From positions 930,001 through 994,000 of the forward strand of contig NZ_QJHL01000001.1 of assembly GCF_003202405.1 (NCBI RefSeq): 64,000 bases of DNA, given 5' to 3'. The notes below the pieces were generated by a model. That model was not told the origin of the DNA. It searched no databases and worked only from the letters and a program-made list of their open reading frames with translations. The translations under genes and the position numbers were made by a program. Origin of the DNA: Flavobacterium hydrophilum. GTDB lineage: Bacteria; Bacteroidota; Bacteroidia; Flavobacteriales; Flavobacteriaceae. This document shows, in pieces, positions 34,390 to 43,005 of this stretch (position 1 is the first letter of the stretch; each line of letters opens with the position of its first letter).

Positions 34390-35640
34390 ATGAATATAAG
34401 TACTCACAATTCTTCTTCAAAAACTAAGAAAACACTTTTTTGTTCTGTAATTACTAATCTTACCTTTTGGGTTTTAATTGCCATTATTGCAGGGATTTTG
34501 CTCGGACATTTTTCGCCTGAAAATGGTGTAAAAATGGAAGTTGTTGGTAAAACTTTTGTCGATATTATCAAACTTTTTATTGGCCCAATTATATTTTTAA
34601 CGATTGTTTTGGGAATTTCCGGTATGGGGAATCTTAAGAAAGTGGGACGAATTGGTGTAAAAGCTTTGGCTTATTTTGAGGTTATTTCGACCATAGCGTT
34701 GGCAATTGGCGTAGGAGTTGCGTATTTTTTTCAGCCAGGCAAAATTGATAAATCGGGATTGACTTTGCAGGATGCGAGCAAGTACACGAATCATGCGGCA
34801 GAAAACTTCTCGTGGCTGCAGTTTTTCTTTTCTAATTTCACGCTTCAGGTTCTTTTGGCTGCTATTGTTTGTGGTATCCTTTTGAATTTTTATAAAAAGA
34901 GAGAGCAGACGATTTTGGTTTTGGAACGTTTTTCAAAAGTTGTTTTTACCGGATTAAAATATGTGATGTATCTGGCTCCGTTTGGGGCTTTTGGCGGTAT
35001 GGCGTATACGATTGGAAAATTTGGTTTGGAGACTTTAATTCCCCTTGGGAAATTGATGTTATGTGTTTATCTGACTATGGCTTTATTTGTATTTTTGATT
35101 CTGGGGAGTCTTTTGAAATATTACAAAATCAATATCCTGTCGATTTTAAAATACATTAAAGAAGAACTTTTACTGGTTCTCGGAACTTCATCTTCTGAGG
35201 CTGCTTTACCAAGTATTATGGTAAAACTGGAACAAATGGGCTGTAGTAAATCGGTTGTAGGATTGGTAATTCCTACGGGCTATTCATTTAATCTCGACGG
35301 AACATCAATTTATCTTTCGATGTCAGTTATTTTTCTCGCTCAGTTATATGATGTGCATTTGAGTTTTTTTGAAATCCTGACCGTAATCGGAATTCTGATG
35401 ATTACTTCAAAAGGTGCTGCGGGAGTAACGGGAAGCGGATTTATTGTTTTGGCTTCGACTTTAACGGCATTGCATAAAATTCCGGTTGAAGGACTGGCTT
35501 TCTTATTAGGCGTTGATAAATTTATGAGCGAAGCCAGAGCAATAACCAATCTGATTGGAAATACAGTCGCAACGATAATAATTTCAAAAACCGAAAGGGA
35601 TTTTACAGAGCTGAATCTCAATCCTGTTAGCGAGGAATAA
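34390..35640 (+). CDS. dctA: Dicarboxylate/amino acid:cation symporter (DctA/GltP family)
   Basis: 416 residues with about eight transmembrane helices and two re-entrant hairpins, as in DAACS carriers. The substrate region is clear: LGTSSSEAALPSIM (serine-rich HP1), GYSFNLDGTSIY (helix 7) and TSKGAAGVTGSGFIVLAST (HP2), then LLGVDKFMSEARAITNLIGN (helix 8). The SFNLDGTSIY form resembles DctA, which brings C4-dicarboxylates in with protons, more than glutamate carriers, but substrate assignment within this family is uncertain. It begins about 38 bases after rnpB; the rnpB terminator separates them. Confidence 0.88.
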   Translation: MNISTHNSSSKTKKTLFCSVITNLTFWVLIAIIAGILLGHFSPENGVKMEVVGKTFVDIIKLFIGPIIFLTIVLGISGMGNLKKVGRIGVKALAYFEVISTIALAIGVGVAYFFQPGKIDKSGLTLQDASKYTNHAAENFSWLQFFFSNFTLQVLLAAIVCGILLNFYKKREQTILVLERFSKVVFTGLKYVMYLAPFGAFGGMAYTIGKFGLETLIPLGKLMLCVYLTMALFVFLILGSLLKYYKINILSILKYIKEELLLVLGTSSSEAALPSIMVKLEQMGCSKSVVGLVIPTGYSFNLDGTSIYLSMSVIFLAQLYDVHLSFFEILTVIGILMITSKGAAGVTGSGFIVLASTLTALHKIPVEGLAFLLGVDKFMSEARAITNLIGNTVATIIISKTERDFTELNLNPVSEE

Positions 35641-35733
35641 AGATTTTGTTTTTATAAATACACAAAGCGCCATGCTTTAATACGTTTGTATCTGCTTAAG
35701 CGCTTCGTGATTTAAAAGTGTGGTATTTAAAAT

Positions 35734-35928
35734 CTAGGATTCGTCTTTGGTTGTACGTACTAAACTAATTCCCGACATGAAAAACACAATACCGAGTATT
35801 CCGTAAATAATCAGTGATTTAATATCTCTTGTTTCGCCTGATGTGCCGGCAAATATAACTGCTGTATAGATTAAGCCTACAATACCAAGAATGGTAAGTA
35901 ATCCTCCGAAAAATCGTTTAAGGTTCAT
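35734..35928 (-). CDS. Small two-helix membrane protein, unknown function
   Basis: 64 residues: a basic start (MNLKRFFGG), two hydrophobic helices (about 7-27 and 38-57) and a charged end (RTTKDES). The layout is typical of small Bacteroidota membrane proteins of unknown role. A TAAATTTG box at 35954-35961 on the minus strand supports it as a real gene. Confidence 0.6.
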   Translation of the reverse strand: MNLKRFFGGLLTILGIVGLIYTAVIFAGTSGETRDIKSLIIYGILGIVFFMSGISLVRTTKDES

Positions 35929-35953
35929 AATTGTAATGTTTATTGGTTCATCA

Positions 35954-35961
35954 CAAATTTA
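35954..35961 (-). promoter_or_regulatory. -7 box TAAATTTG
   Basis: On the minus strand TAAATTTG matches TAnnTTTG, 25 bases before the ATG of the small membrane protein at 35928. Confidence 0.5.
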
Positions 35962-36084
35962 TCTTTAGAATTGTTAATTGTTGTTATACAATTGTTTATG
36001 AAATTTATATGATTTAAAGGAATTTTATTTGCATTTGTATCAGATAATATTGTAAGATTTTATAGACTCACGTTGTTTAAATAC

Positions 36085-36092
36085 TATTTTTG
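36085..36092 (+). promoter_or_regulatory. -7 box TATTTTTG
   Basis: TATTTTTG matches TAnnTTTG, 24 bases before the ATG at 36117. Its position argues against the longer reading frame from 36090, which begins inside the box. Confidence 0.5.
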
Positions 36093-36116
36093 CCTGCTAT
36101 TAATTTTAGAGTCAGA

Positions 36117-36776
36117 ATGAAAAAAAGCATTTTTATATTTTTTATCTTATTTAAAGTCTTAAATAGTAATGCGCAGCAAGTGCGACCTTTTGCCGGTATA
36201 GGAGGTTTTGTTCATTTGTATTCATTTGAAAAAGATTTACAATCATCACCTGCTATTAGCCTTTCTGCAGGAGTAGAATACAAAGCGACAGGTTTTTTAT
36301 TACCGGAAATAGAAATAAATTATATGTATGGCAGGTATAAGAATAAGGTAGATTCAAGTGATTTGGATAATATTTTAAATGCTTCAGACAGATCATTTTC
36401 TGCTGTGAATTTTAGTTTCTCCCCTAAAATACTTTTGGGAGATTATGATGATCCTTCCAGTAGTTATATACAAATCCTTCCAAAATATATGTATTCATTA
36501 ATTAATGTTACAGAAACTAATGGTAATAACACAATAGGCTCTCCTCTTACCGAAAGAAATTTAGCAGTTTCAACCCATAATTTTGGACTGGGGGTAGGAG
36601 TTGTTATTAATTTCGATACTTGGTATTCAAATTCTTTGGCAATTAACCTTTGTTATAATACTATTCGTGTTTCGAATTCTTTTGATGAATTGAATCCAGG
36701 TAAAGAACCAACAGATAATATGGGGGTTTATGGAATAGAATTTAAATACTATTTTGGAGTCAAAAGACTTAAATAA
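36117..36776 (+). CDS. Outer-membrane beta-barrel protein, unknown function
   Basis: 219 residues from the ATG at 36117. The signal peptide is clear (MKKSIFIFFILFKVLNS, cut before QQV). The mature protein alternates amphipathic strands with Gly/Asp turns (AISLSAGVEYKA, FLLPEIEINYMYGRY, FSFSPKILLGDYDD, IQILPKYMYSL, FGLGVGVVINF, GIEFKYYFGVKRL) and ends in an aromatic strand, typical of an 8-10-stranded barrel. No ligand motif is seen. Terminator at 36877-36905. Confidence 0.75.
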   Translation: MKKSIFIFFILFKVLNSNAQQVRPFAGIGGFVHLYSFEKDLQSSPAISLSAGVEYKATGFLLPEIEINYMYGRYKNKVDSSDLDNILNASDRSFSAVNFSFSPKILLGDYDDPSSSYIQILPKYMYSLINVTETNGNNTIGSPLTERNLAVSTHNFGLGVGVVINFDTWYSNSLAINLCYNTIRVSNSFDELNPGKEPTDNMGVYGIEFKYYFGVKRLK

Positions 36777-36876
36777 TATGGTTTTACATTTAATATGCTG
36801 TTTATATGAACAGAATTTGTTCTCTTAGAGAATTTTACTTTGGGTTGGGTAATCGGAAAATAATTTAGTAATATCA

Positions 36877-36905
36877 TAAAACCTTGACGAATCAAGGTTT
36901 TTCTA
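36877..36905. terminator. Bidirectional terminator between barrel gene and response regulator
   Basis: AAACCTTGA (36879-36887) pairs with TCAAGGTTT (36892-36900) around a 4-base loop, with T runs following on both strands. It overlaps the last codons of the minus-strand response regulator. Confidence 0.75.
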
Positions 36906-37581
36906 TTTTAAATTCCAATCCAATATTTCGAACACTTTCAATACTGATTTTTGGATCTGAATTAAAATATTTTCTGAGCCTGCTGATGAAAACGTCCATG
37001 CTTCGACCAGAGAAATAATCGTCTTTTTTCCAGACAGACATTAAAATTTGTTCTCTCTTTAATAACTGGTTATGGTTTAAATATAAATATTCAATAAGGG
37101 ATGCTTCTTTCTCGGTAAGCTGCTGAACGTGATTTTTATTATTGAGGGTTAAACGTTCGTTGTCAAAAATATAGGAACCAATTTCAATAGTATTATTTTC
37201 GTTTAAAGTTCTTTTTTGCTCTATTCTCTTTAGTATATTCTGTAAGCGGAGAACCAGTTCGTCGACTTCAAAAGGTTTCGCGATGTAGTCGTCTGCACCC
37301 AGTTTCAATCCAATGATTTTGTCTTCTTTTAATTTTCTTGCAGTTAGAAAAATAAATGGAATGTCCGGATTGATTGTAATTATTTTTTCGGCTAATGAAA
37401 ATCCGTCCAGTTTGGGCATCATTACATCAAAAACACAAATATCAAAAGTTTGGTTTTTAAAATAGTCTAAAGCTATTTCGCCATTTTCTGCCCAAATCAC
37501 TTCGAATTGATGCAGTTCTAAATATTGTTTTAGAATCGCAGCAAAATCAAAATCGTCTTCGGCTAAAAGTAATTTTTTCAA
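36892..37581 (-). CDS. OmpR-family response regulator, RprY-like
   Basis: 229 residues. The receiver spans 1-118 with acidic pair ED at 8-9, phosphorylation site Asp52 in CVFDVMMPKLDG, and the switch residues Thr (FLTAR) and Lys (YIAKPFE). The winged-helix DNA-binding domain (about 128-228) has LTEKEASLIEYLYLNHNQLLKREQIL and GRSMDVFISRLRKYF. It pairs with the kinase gene that precedes it by 10 bases. The promoters it binds are unknown; the divergent barrel gene at 39086 is the nearest candidate. Confidence 0.92.
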   Translation of the reverse strand: MKKLLLAEDDFDFAAILKQYLELHQFEVIWAENGEIALDYFKNQTFDICVFDVMMPKLDGFSLAEKIITINPDIPFIFLTARKLKEDKIIGLKLGADDYIAKPFEVDELVLRLQNILKRIEQKRTLNENNTIEIGSYIFDNERLTLNNKNHVQQLTEKEASLIEYLYLNHNQLLKREQILMSVWKKDDYFSGRSMDVFISRLRKYFNSDPKISIESVRNIGLEFKIEKP

Positions 37582-37591
37582 AATAAGGTGA

Positions 37592-38950
37592 TTAAGCTTT
37601 TAATAAAATAGTAAACAGTGTTCCTTTCCCTAAATCACTAATAACGTTAACAGAACCCTGATGCGCTTTTATGATTTGATCTACATAATACAAACCTAGG
37701 CCAAGGCCTTTCGTATTATGTAGATTGCCTTGTTCAACACGATAAAATTTCTCAAAAAGAAGCGGCTGTTTGTTTTTTGCAATGCCAATTCCGTTATCTT
37801 CAATACTGATAGAAAACTGCTCTTCAAATTGTTTTGTTCTTATAACAATCGTATTCGAACCATATTTTACAGCATTTTCCAAAACATTTAAAATCGCCGT
37901 TGTCAAATGAAATTTGTCTAAAATCAGATTTGTTTTTTGAGTTTCAAAATGAGTTATAATCTTTATTTCAGGATAAGTGATTTTAAAATCGTTTACAATC
38001 GTTTGCAGGAAATCTTCGGTTTCAATTTTTTCTTTTTGTAGTTCTATTTCATTCTCAGCAAGAGAATTAGCCATAACCTGATCGATTAAATTTTGAAGAC
38101 GATTGTTCTGACGTGAAATTGTACTGACAATTGAATTGAAATTTTCATCGTTTTCACGAATGTTTTTCTGTTCTAAAATTTTTGTAGAAATACCCAAAGT
38201 AGCCAAAGGTGTTTTGAGTTCGTGGGTAATATTGTTGATAAAATCCGTTTTGACATCGCTGACCTTTTTTTGTTTGATTAAAGCTTTAAGTGCAATTATA
38301 AACAACGTTATCAAGGTAAGAATTGATAATAAAGATAAAACCAGAATAAAGGTCATTCGTCTTAAAATAATCATTTCCCAATCGATGACAGAAACGTACA
38401 TTGAATCTTCTGTCAAAAGCTTATACTCCTGATTTTTAAAATTTCCATTTGTTGTCCCTACGTAACTGCGAACCAGAAAAGCATGATTTAAAGACGCTAA
38501 ATTGCCGTACAATTTATTTTGGATAAAAGGCTTTTCAGAGAAAATTGTATCTGCCTTTTTTGTGTTTTGGTATAAAATGAATTTATTGAGAATTATGGCG
38601 AAATCAATTTTGAAATTAGGAAGATCCCTTTCGAATTTTCGCTGAATTTCCTGCGTTAAAGCACTTTGATATTCATTTCGTAAAACTTCATTTTTAATCT
38701 CTAATCTGTTTTTCCTGCCCAGAAAATAAGTCTCTGATAAATTTTTATAAAGTGCCTCTTTTTTAGAAACTAAAACAGAATCAATATCACTGTAATTATT
38801 CGTAATCTGCGCAATTTCATTTTTGATCTGTGTATGGAACTGTGCCACTTTATAGTCGTAAGTGGTTTTTACCAAATAACATTGCACTGCTGATAAAACA
38901 ACAAGGGCCACAACAGAAAATGCTATTAATAAATTGATTCTTTGTTTCAT
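37592..38950 (-). CDS. Membrane sensor histidine kinase, RprX-like
   Basis: 452 residues. Two transmembrane helices (about 7-25 and 198-222) frame a periplasmic sensor region of about 170 residues with no recognisable fold. The HisKA domain has His243 in FINNITHELKTPLATLG. The ATPase domain (about 335-452) has N-box LNVLENAVKYG, G1 IEDNGIGI and G2 GLGLGLYYV. No HAMP domain is evident between helix 2 and HisKA. It forms an operon with the response regulator. Promoter box at 38970-38977. Confidence 0.92.
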   Translation of the reverse strand: MKQRINLLIAFSVVALVVLSAVQCYLVKTTYDYKVAQFHTQIKNEIAQITNNYSDIDSVLVSKKEALYKNLSETYFLGRKNRLEIKNEVLRNEYQSALTQEIQRKFERDLPNFKIDFAIILNKFILYQNTKKADTIFSEKPFIQNKLYGNLASLNHAFLVRSYVGTTNGNFKNQEYKLLTEDSMYVSVIDWEMIILRRMTFILVLSLLSILTLITLFIIALKALIKQKKVSDVKTDFINNITHELKTPLATLGISTKILEQKNIRENDENFNSIVSTISRQNNRLQNLIDQVMANSLAENEIELQKEKIETEDFLQTIVNDFKITYPEIKIITHFETQKTNLILDKFHLTTAILNVLENAVKYGSNTIVIRTKQFEEQFSISIEDNGIGIAKNKQPLLFEKFYRVEQGNLHNTKGLGLGLYYVDQIIKAHQGSVNVISDLGKGTLFTILLKA

Positions 38951-38969
38951 ACCATTCGAAATACATTCG

Positions 38970-38977
38970 CAAAAATA
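38970..38977 (-). promoter_or_regulatory. -7 box TATTTTTG of the rprX-like operon
   Basis: On the minus strand TATTTTTG matches TAnnTTTG, 19 bases before the kinase ATG. The divergent barrel gene has a near-match CATTTTTG at 39052-39059, so the two promoters lie about 75 bases apart. Confidence 0.55.
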
Positions 38978-39051
38978 GCGCTTTTGTGCTACATTTTGCC
39001 CTTTAACCCTGCATTAACCTCCAATTAACTTTCCGAATAGTTTTTTAGAAG

Positions 39052-39059
39052 CATTTTTG
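39052..39059 (+). promoter_or_regulatory. Candidate -7 box CATTTTTG
   Basis: CATTTTTG differs from TAnnTTTG at the first base only and lies 26 bases before the ATG of the outer-membrane barrel gene. Confidence 0.4.
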
Positions 39060-39085
39060 CATCTCAATCTAAAAATCTTTATAGA

Positions 39086-41197
39086 ATGAATGTTTATCTG
39101 CCCTTAAAACTGCTCATATTATTGTTGCTCTTTTTTCTTTCTTTTGCAGCCAAAGCCCAAAATGAAACACCGAAAGACAGTATTTCAAATAAATTAAACG
39201 AAGTTGTAGTCACTCAAAACAAAAAGACTTTTACAAATACAAATGGAAATATTAAGGTTGATGTGGCTAATTCAGTTTACAATTCAATTCCAAATACAGT
39301 CGATTTATTAGCCAAATTGCCAACAGTTCAAATTAGTTCTGACCGCGAAAACATTTCGGTTATAGGTAAAGGCAATCCGCTGATTTATATTGATAATCAA
39401 AAAGTAGGCATGAATGATTTGAATGTTTTGGCTGTAGCCGATATCAAAACGATTGAAATTATCCAGAACCCGTCTGCAAAATACGAAGCCGAAGGGCGCT
39501 CAGTGATTTTGATTACAAGGAAATTCAGTAAAAAAGACAGCTTTCAAACCGAAATTTCTGAAGTAGCTTCATTTAAGAAAAATTACAACAATTATCTCGG
39601 ATTTAATTCCAGTTTAAAAAAGAACAAACTCGAATGGAAAGCCAATTTTAATTACAACCAACTACAGTCCTGGGAAAGTCATAGTATTGATTATCAGATT
39701 CAAAATGCTGACATAGTTTCAAATTATGATGTGGAAGCGCATACCAGGCGTAAGCAGTTTATTTTTGGAGGAGCTATGTTTTATAAAATAAATGAAGACG
39801 ATTATTTTTCGGTAAACTTTAGCAGCAAATTGCAAAAAGATACTTTTCCTATCCATACAGAAACCTTCAACAAAAAACAGGATGTCGAAAATAATGTTTT
39901 AACATTAAGTGATAATGACAGCAAAAAGAATTTTGTAAATTCATTTCTGAATTATTCCAAAAAGATAAAATCCATAAATACACAGGTTTTTACCGGAATG
40001 CAATATTCTAATTTTGATCAGGGTTTATGGAGCCTTGTAGAGAATAATTACAATGAAACTCAGTTTGAATTAGCTCAGGATCGTGATCAGAAATTTAAGG
40101 TAAATGTTTTTTCCGGAAGAATTGATATGGATAAGAAATTTAAAAATGATGCAAAATTAGAAGTAGGAGGATTATATCTGAATGCAGATTCAAAATCAGA
40201 TTTTGCTGTTTTGGATTATCGAAATGATGAAACAGAAATAAGTCATTATGATTTTAAAGAACAAAATACGGCGTTATATTCGCAATTTTCAGGAAAAGTT
40301 AAAAAGATAGATTTTTCGGTTGGTTTTCGTGTTGAAAATACAAATGTAAAAGGCAAATTCCAGTCAGATCTTTTGCCATTGATTGATAAAAATTATACCA
40401 GTTTTTTTCCGAAAGCACAGTTAGCATTTGCAATTGACAGTGTAAAAAATATTAGTTTTAATTATGCGAAAAGTATTTTGAGACCCAATTATTCGTCTTT
40501 AAGTCAGGGAACAACCTATATAAATCCCTATTTTTTATACGGAAGAAATATTAATTTGGATCCAACTTTTACTGATGAGATTTCGTCCACTTTTCAATAT
40601 CATGATAAGTCGGTCAGGCTGAGTTATTATCAAAATAAAAATCCTGTTTATAATAGTTTTAGTTATGATGAAGATAACTATATCATGACTTTTCAGGAAG
40701 TAAATTTAGATAAGGAATCGGGTTTGAATCTGGATTTTGAACTTCCATTCAGTTATAAATTCTGGTCTACAAACAATTCAATAGTTTTTGTTCTGGAAAA
40801 AATTGAAGATACTTCGGCAGTATTTTTAGCTTCTAAGCCCTATATTTATTATTATTCGAATAACGAATTTAAATTTCCCAAAGAATATACTTTTGTTTTG
40901 AACTGGTGGGGAGCAACAAAGCAAAGCAAAGGCATTTTTGAACGAGGTGCCAATTTTGTAATGAATATGTCTGTTTCTAAAAAAATCAGAAATTGGAATT
41001 TTACTGTGAATTGCAATGATATTTTTAAAAATTCAATTTATAAAGAACACTTCACAATTAATGAAGTTAACTCAAAAGCAAAATATTTGGTTGATGCCCG
41101 TGAGATTTCAATTTCAATAAAATATTCCTTTGGGAAAATAAAAGAAACGGAATTTAAAGAGAAAAGTATTGATGAGAATGAAAACAGGATTAGATAA
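39086..41197 (+). CDS. Outer-membrane barrel family protein (TonB-dependent receptor-like)
   Basis: 703 residues with a signal peptide (about 1-24). The plug-like region (about 35-150) has LNEVVVTQNKK and NTVDLLAKLPTVQIS, GKGNPLIYIDNQKV and IKTIEIIQNPSAKYEAEGRSVILITRK, the pattern of TonB-receptor plugs. The rest is a large beta barrel (about 155-680) of the outer_membrane_beta-barrel_3 type. It lacks the usual N-terminal carboxypeptidase-regulatory extension, and no TonB box is evident. It is divergent from the rprXY-like genes across 135 bases. The substrate is unknown. The last 20 residues are charged, beyond the normal barrel end. Confidence 0.85.
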   Translation: MNVYLPLKLLILLLLFFLSFAAKAQNETPKDSISNKLNEVVVTQNKKTFTNTNGNIKVDVANSVYNSIPNTVDLLAKLPTVQISSDRENISVIGKGNPLIYIDNQKVGMNDLNVLAVADIKTIEIIQNPSAKYEAEGRSVILITRKFSKKDSFQTEISEVASFKKNYNNYLGFNSSLKKNKLEWKANFNYNQLQSWESHSIDYQIQNADIVSNYDVEAHTRRKQFIFGGAMFYKINEDDYFSVNFSSKLQKDTFPIHTETFNKKQDVENNVLTLSDNDSKKNFVNSFLNYSKKIKSINTQVFTGMQYSNFDQGLWSLVENNYNETQFELAQDRDQKFKVNVFSGRIDMDKKFKNDAKLEVGGLYLNADSKSDFAVLDYRNDETEISHYDFKEQNTALYSQFSGKVKKIDFSVGFRVENTNVKGKFQSDLLPLIDKNYTSFFPKAQLAFAIDSVKNISFNYAKSILRPNYSSLSQGTTYINPYFLYGRNINLDPTFTDEISSTFQYHDKSVRLSYYQNKNPVYNSFSYDEDNYIMTFQEVNLDKESGLNLDFELPFSYKFWSTNNSIVFVLEKIEDTSAVFLASKPYIYYYSNNEFKFPKEYTFVLNWWGATKQSKGIFERGANFVMNMSVSKKIRNWNFTVNCNDIFKNSIYKEHFTINEVNSKAKYLVDAREISISIKYSFGKIKETEFKEKSIDENENRIR

Positions 41198-41202
41198 AAA
41201 AC

Positions 41203-41232
41203 AAATTCCCCTTGAATCTTAAGGGGAATTTT
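41203..41232. terminator. Bidirectional terminator between barrel gene and rsmD
   Basis: AATTCCCCTT (41204-41213) pairs with AAGGGGAATT (41221-41230) around a 7-base loop; T-rich on the right, A-rich on the left. It serves converging genes. Confidence 0.8.
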
Positions 41233-41249
41233 ATAATTGAAAAAGAAAA

Positions 41250-41855
41250 TTATCCTTCGTCTTCTTCTGTTGCTTTTAAGGATGAATCGCCCGGAAGTTC
41301 TTCGTCATCATCCGTGGAGTTCAATTCAAAAAAACTAAAAAATGAACCTCCGTAGCTTTTCTGGAATGAAAAATTACTTAAATGATCCATTTTGGTATAT
41401 TTTGAATGTTCGATAATCATCATGCCATCATCTTCCAGTAAATCCTTTTCGAAAACCGTTAATACTATTTTTTCAAAAGCAGTCTGATCCAAACCATAGG
41501 GAGGATCAGCAAAAATGATGTCATAAGAAGTTTTGCAGTTGTCCAGAAATTTATAAACATCACTTTTTGTGGCAGCAATATCAAAATCATATTCTGAAGA
41601 AATTTGTTTTATGAATTTTACGCATCCAAAATCACCGTCAACAGAGGTTATTGGAGCGCTTCCGCGTGAAGCAAATTCATAACTGATATTGCCCGTTCCT
41701 GCAAATAAGTCTAAAACTTTTAAGCCCTCAAAACTAAAATGATTGTTCAAAACATTAAATAATGCTTCTTTACTCATGTCAGTCGTTGGTCTTACAGGAA
41801 GGTTTTTTGGCGGAAAAATGCGGCGTCCTTTGTATTTTCCAGAAATGATTCTCAT
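41250..41855 (-). CDS. rsmD: 16S rRNA (guanine(966)-N2)-methyltransferase
   Basis: 201 residues. Class I SAM-dependent methyltransferase: MRIISGKYKGRRI and VRPTTDMSKEALFNVL at the start are RsmD hallmarks, DLFAGTG (49-55) binds SAM and DPPY (117-120) is the catalytic motif. It methylates G966 of 16S rRNA. The last 20 residues are very acidic, a small addition to the usual family length. Its ATG overlaps the stop of the DUF3822-like gene by four bases (ATGA), so the two are coupled. Confidence 0.95.
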   Translation of the reverse strand: MRIISGKYKGRRIFPPKNLPVRPTTDMSKEALFNVLNNHFSFEGLKVLDLFAGTGNISYEFASRGSAPITSVDGDFGCVKFIKQISSEYDFDIAATKSDVYKFLDNCKTSYDIIFADPPYGLDQTAFEKIVLTVFEKDLLEDDGMMIIEHSKYTKMDHLSNFSFQKSYGGSFFSFFELNSTDDDEELPGDSSLKATEEDEG

Positions 41856-42673
41856 GATTGAAATAAGATATAATGTTTTTGATTTTCGGCAGTTGAGAAG
41901 CTGTTTTTTTGCTGTAAGGCGCTTACATCCAAAAAGGATATATTACGTATGTATTTATAAGCAATCGCATAAAAAGGATCTTTTTTGCTGATTGTACCTA
42001 ATAGTTCAAGAGGAAAAACTTCCGGATTTAAGCTTAATTGTTCGGCTGTAAAAAGCAGATAATAAATAAAATCCTCAGGAGTCTGATATTCAAAAGAATT
42101 AAAAAACAATAATTTTTGATTCTGAACAACAATAAGCTCAAAATGAACCGGATTAAAATTGACGATCATTTTTTTATCGTCATTGTTTTTTGAAGCCTCA
42201 AGGATTTTTTCGACTAAAATGCTGTTAACATGTTTGTAATCAAAAGAACCAACATTGTCTATCAGGAAATTATTGATGTTTACATACGGAATGTAAACAG
42301 CATTCATTTCGTAATTTGAAATTTTATCGTAGGTAAAAAAATCAGTTTCAAAAACTTTTGTTGTGTATTGTAAATAGCTCCCAAGGTAATCTTCGTCAAA
42401 AAGGGCTTCAGGAACAAAAGTCGAAAGATTGTTATTATGGATAACCATAATTTCATCATAAGTATCTTTCAGTTCCGGATATTTTTTGAAGGCTTCTGCG
42501 TAGGATTCTTCTATTTTAGTCGTTTTTTTTGAAGTGTCAAATTGAACTTCATTAAAAGTAGTTATAATGTTATTCAAAGTATCAAAACAACAAAAAGAAA
42601 ACCCGGTCAGGGAAACCTGAATAGAAAGTTTTTTATAAAGTTTTGATGTAATATTAGTATTGTGCAATGCCAT
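41852..42673 (-). CDS. DUF3822-like protein, unknown function
   Basis: 273 residues, soluble. The start LYKKLSIQVSLTGFSFCCFDTLNN and the segments NNNLSTFVPEALFDEDYLGSYLQYTTK, NAVYIPYVNINNFLID and HFELIVVQNQKLLFFNSFEYQTPEDFIYYLLF match DUF3822 as I remember it, an actin/ASKHA-like fold found only in Bacteroidota. It always tends to lie next to rsmD in these genomes, which suggests a link to ribosome modification or envelope biogenesis, but no role is proven. It overlaps rsmD by four bases. Confidence 0.85.
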   Translation of the reverse strand: MALHNTNITSKLYKKLSIQVSLTGFSFCCFDTLNNIITTFNEVQFDTSKKTTKIEESYAEAFKKYPELKDTYDEIMVIHNNNLSTFVPEALFDEDYLGSYLQYTTKVFETDFFTYDKISNYEMNAVYIPYVNINNFLIDNVGSFDYKHVNSILVEKILEASKNNDDKKMIVNFNPVHFELIVVQNQKLLFFNSFEYQTPEDFIYYLLFTAEQLSLNPEVFPLELLGTISKKDPFYAIAYKYIRNISFLDVSALQQKNSFSTAENQKHYILFQS

Positions 42674-42727
42674 AATGTGATTTACAATTCCTTACCGTAG
42701 TATTTTGGAAAGAATTTTATTCGAACA

Positions 42728-42735
42728 CAAACTTA
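42728..42735 (-). promoter_or_regulatory. Candidate -7 box TAAGTTTG
   Basis: On the minus strand TAAGTTTG matches TAnnTTTG, 54 bases before the ATG of the DUF3822-like gene. Confidence 0.4.
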
Positions 42736-42739
42736 CAAA

Positions 42740-42975
42740 TAATAATTTCAATATCAATTTCAAAAATCAATGACAATTTCAAAAATCAATTTCAATGGCA
42801 AAAGGCAATAAGAGTTTATAAAAATCAATTTCAAAGGCAATGATAATTTAAATTTATTACCATATGAGGCTTAAAATTAAATTTAGTCATTGTGTATTTT
42901 TAATTTCAACACAAACACATTAAAATTGATTTTTGAAATTGATTTTTGATATTGCCATTGATATTGCCATTTAAA
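42740..42975. repeat. Low-complexity inverted repeat built from CAATTTCAAAAAT-like units
   Basis: The left arm (42748-42810) repeats AATTTCAAAAATCAAT with CAATGGCAA. The right arm (42921-42973) reads the inverse, TTGATTTTTGAAATTGATTTTTG then TTGCCATTGATATTGCCATT. The middle is AT-rich. It fills the gap 42674-43005 between divergent genes; beyond two candidate promoter boxes, I see nothing else there. Confidence 0.7.
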
Positions 42976-43005
42976 TAAACGAACTTTGTTCCTCAATTTC
43001 ACCTT

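Noticed and set aside
42740..42975. Inverted repeat region considered as a CRISPR array or RNA gene
   Set aside because: Units are degenerate, without fixed spacing or unique spacers, and no promoter or terminator frames them.
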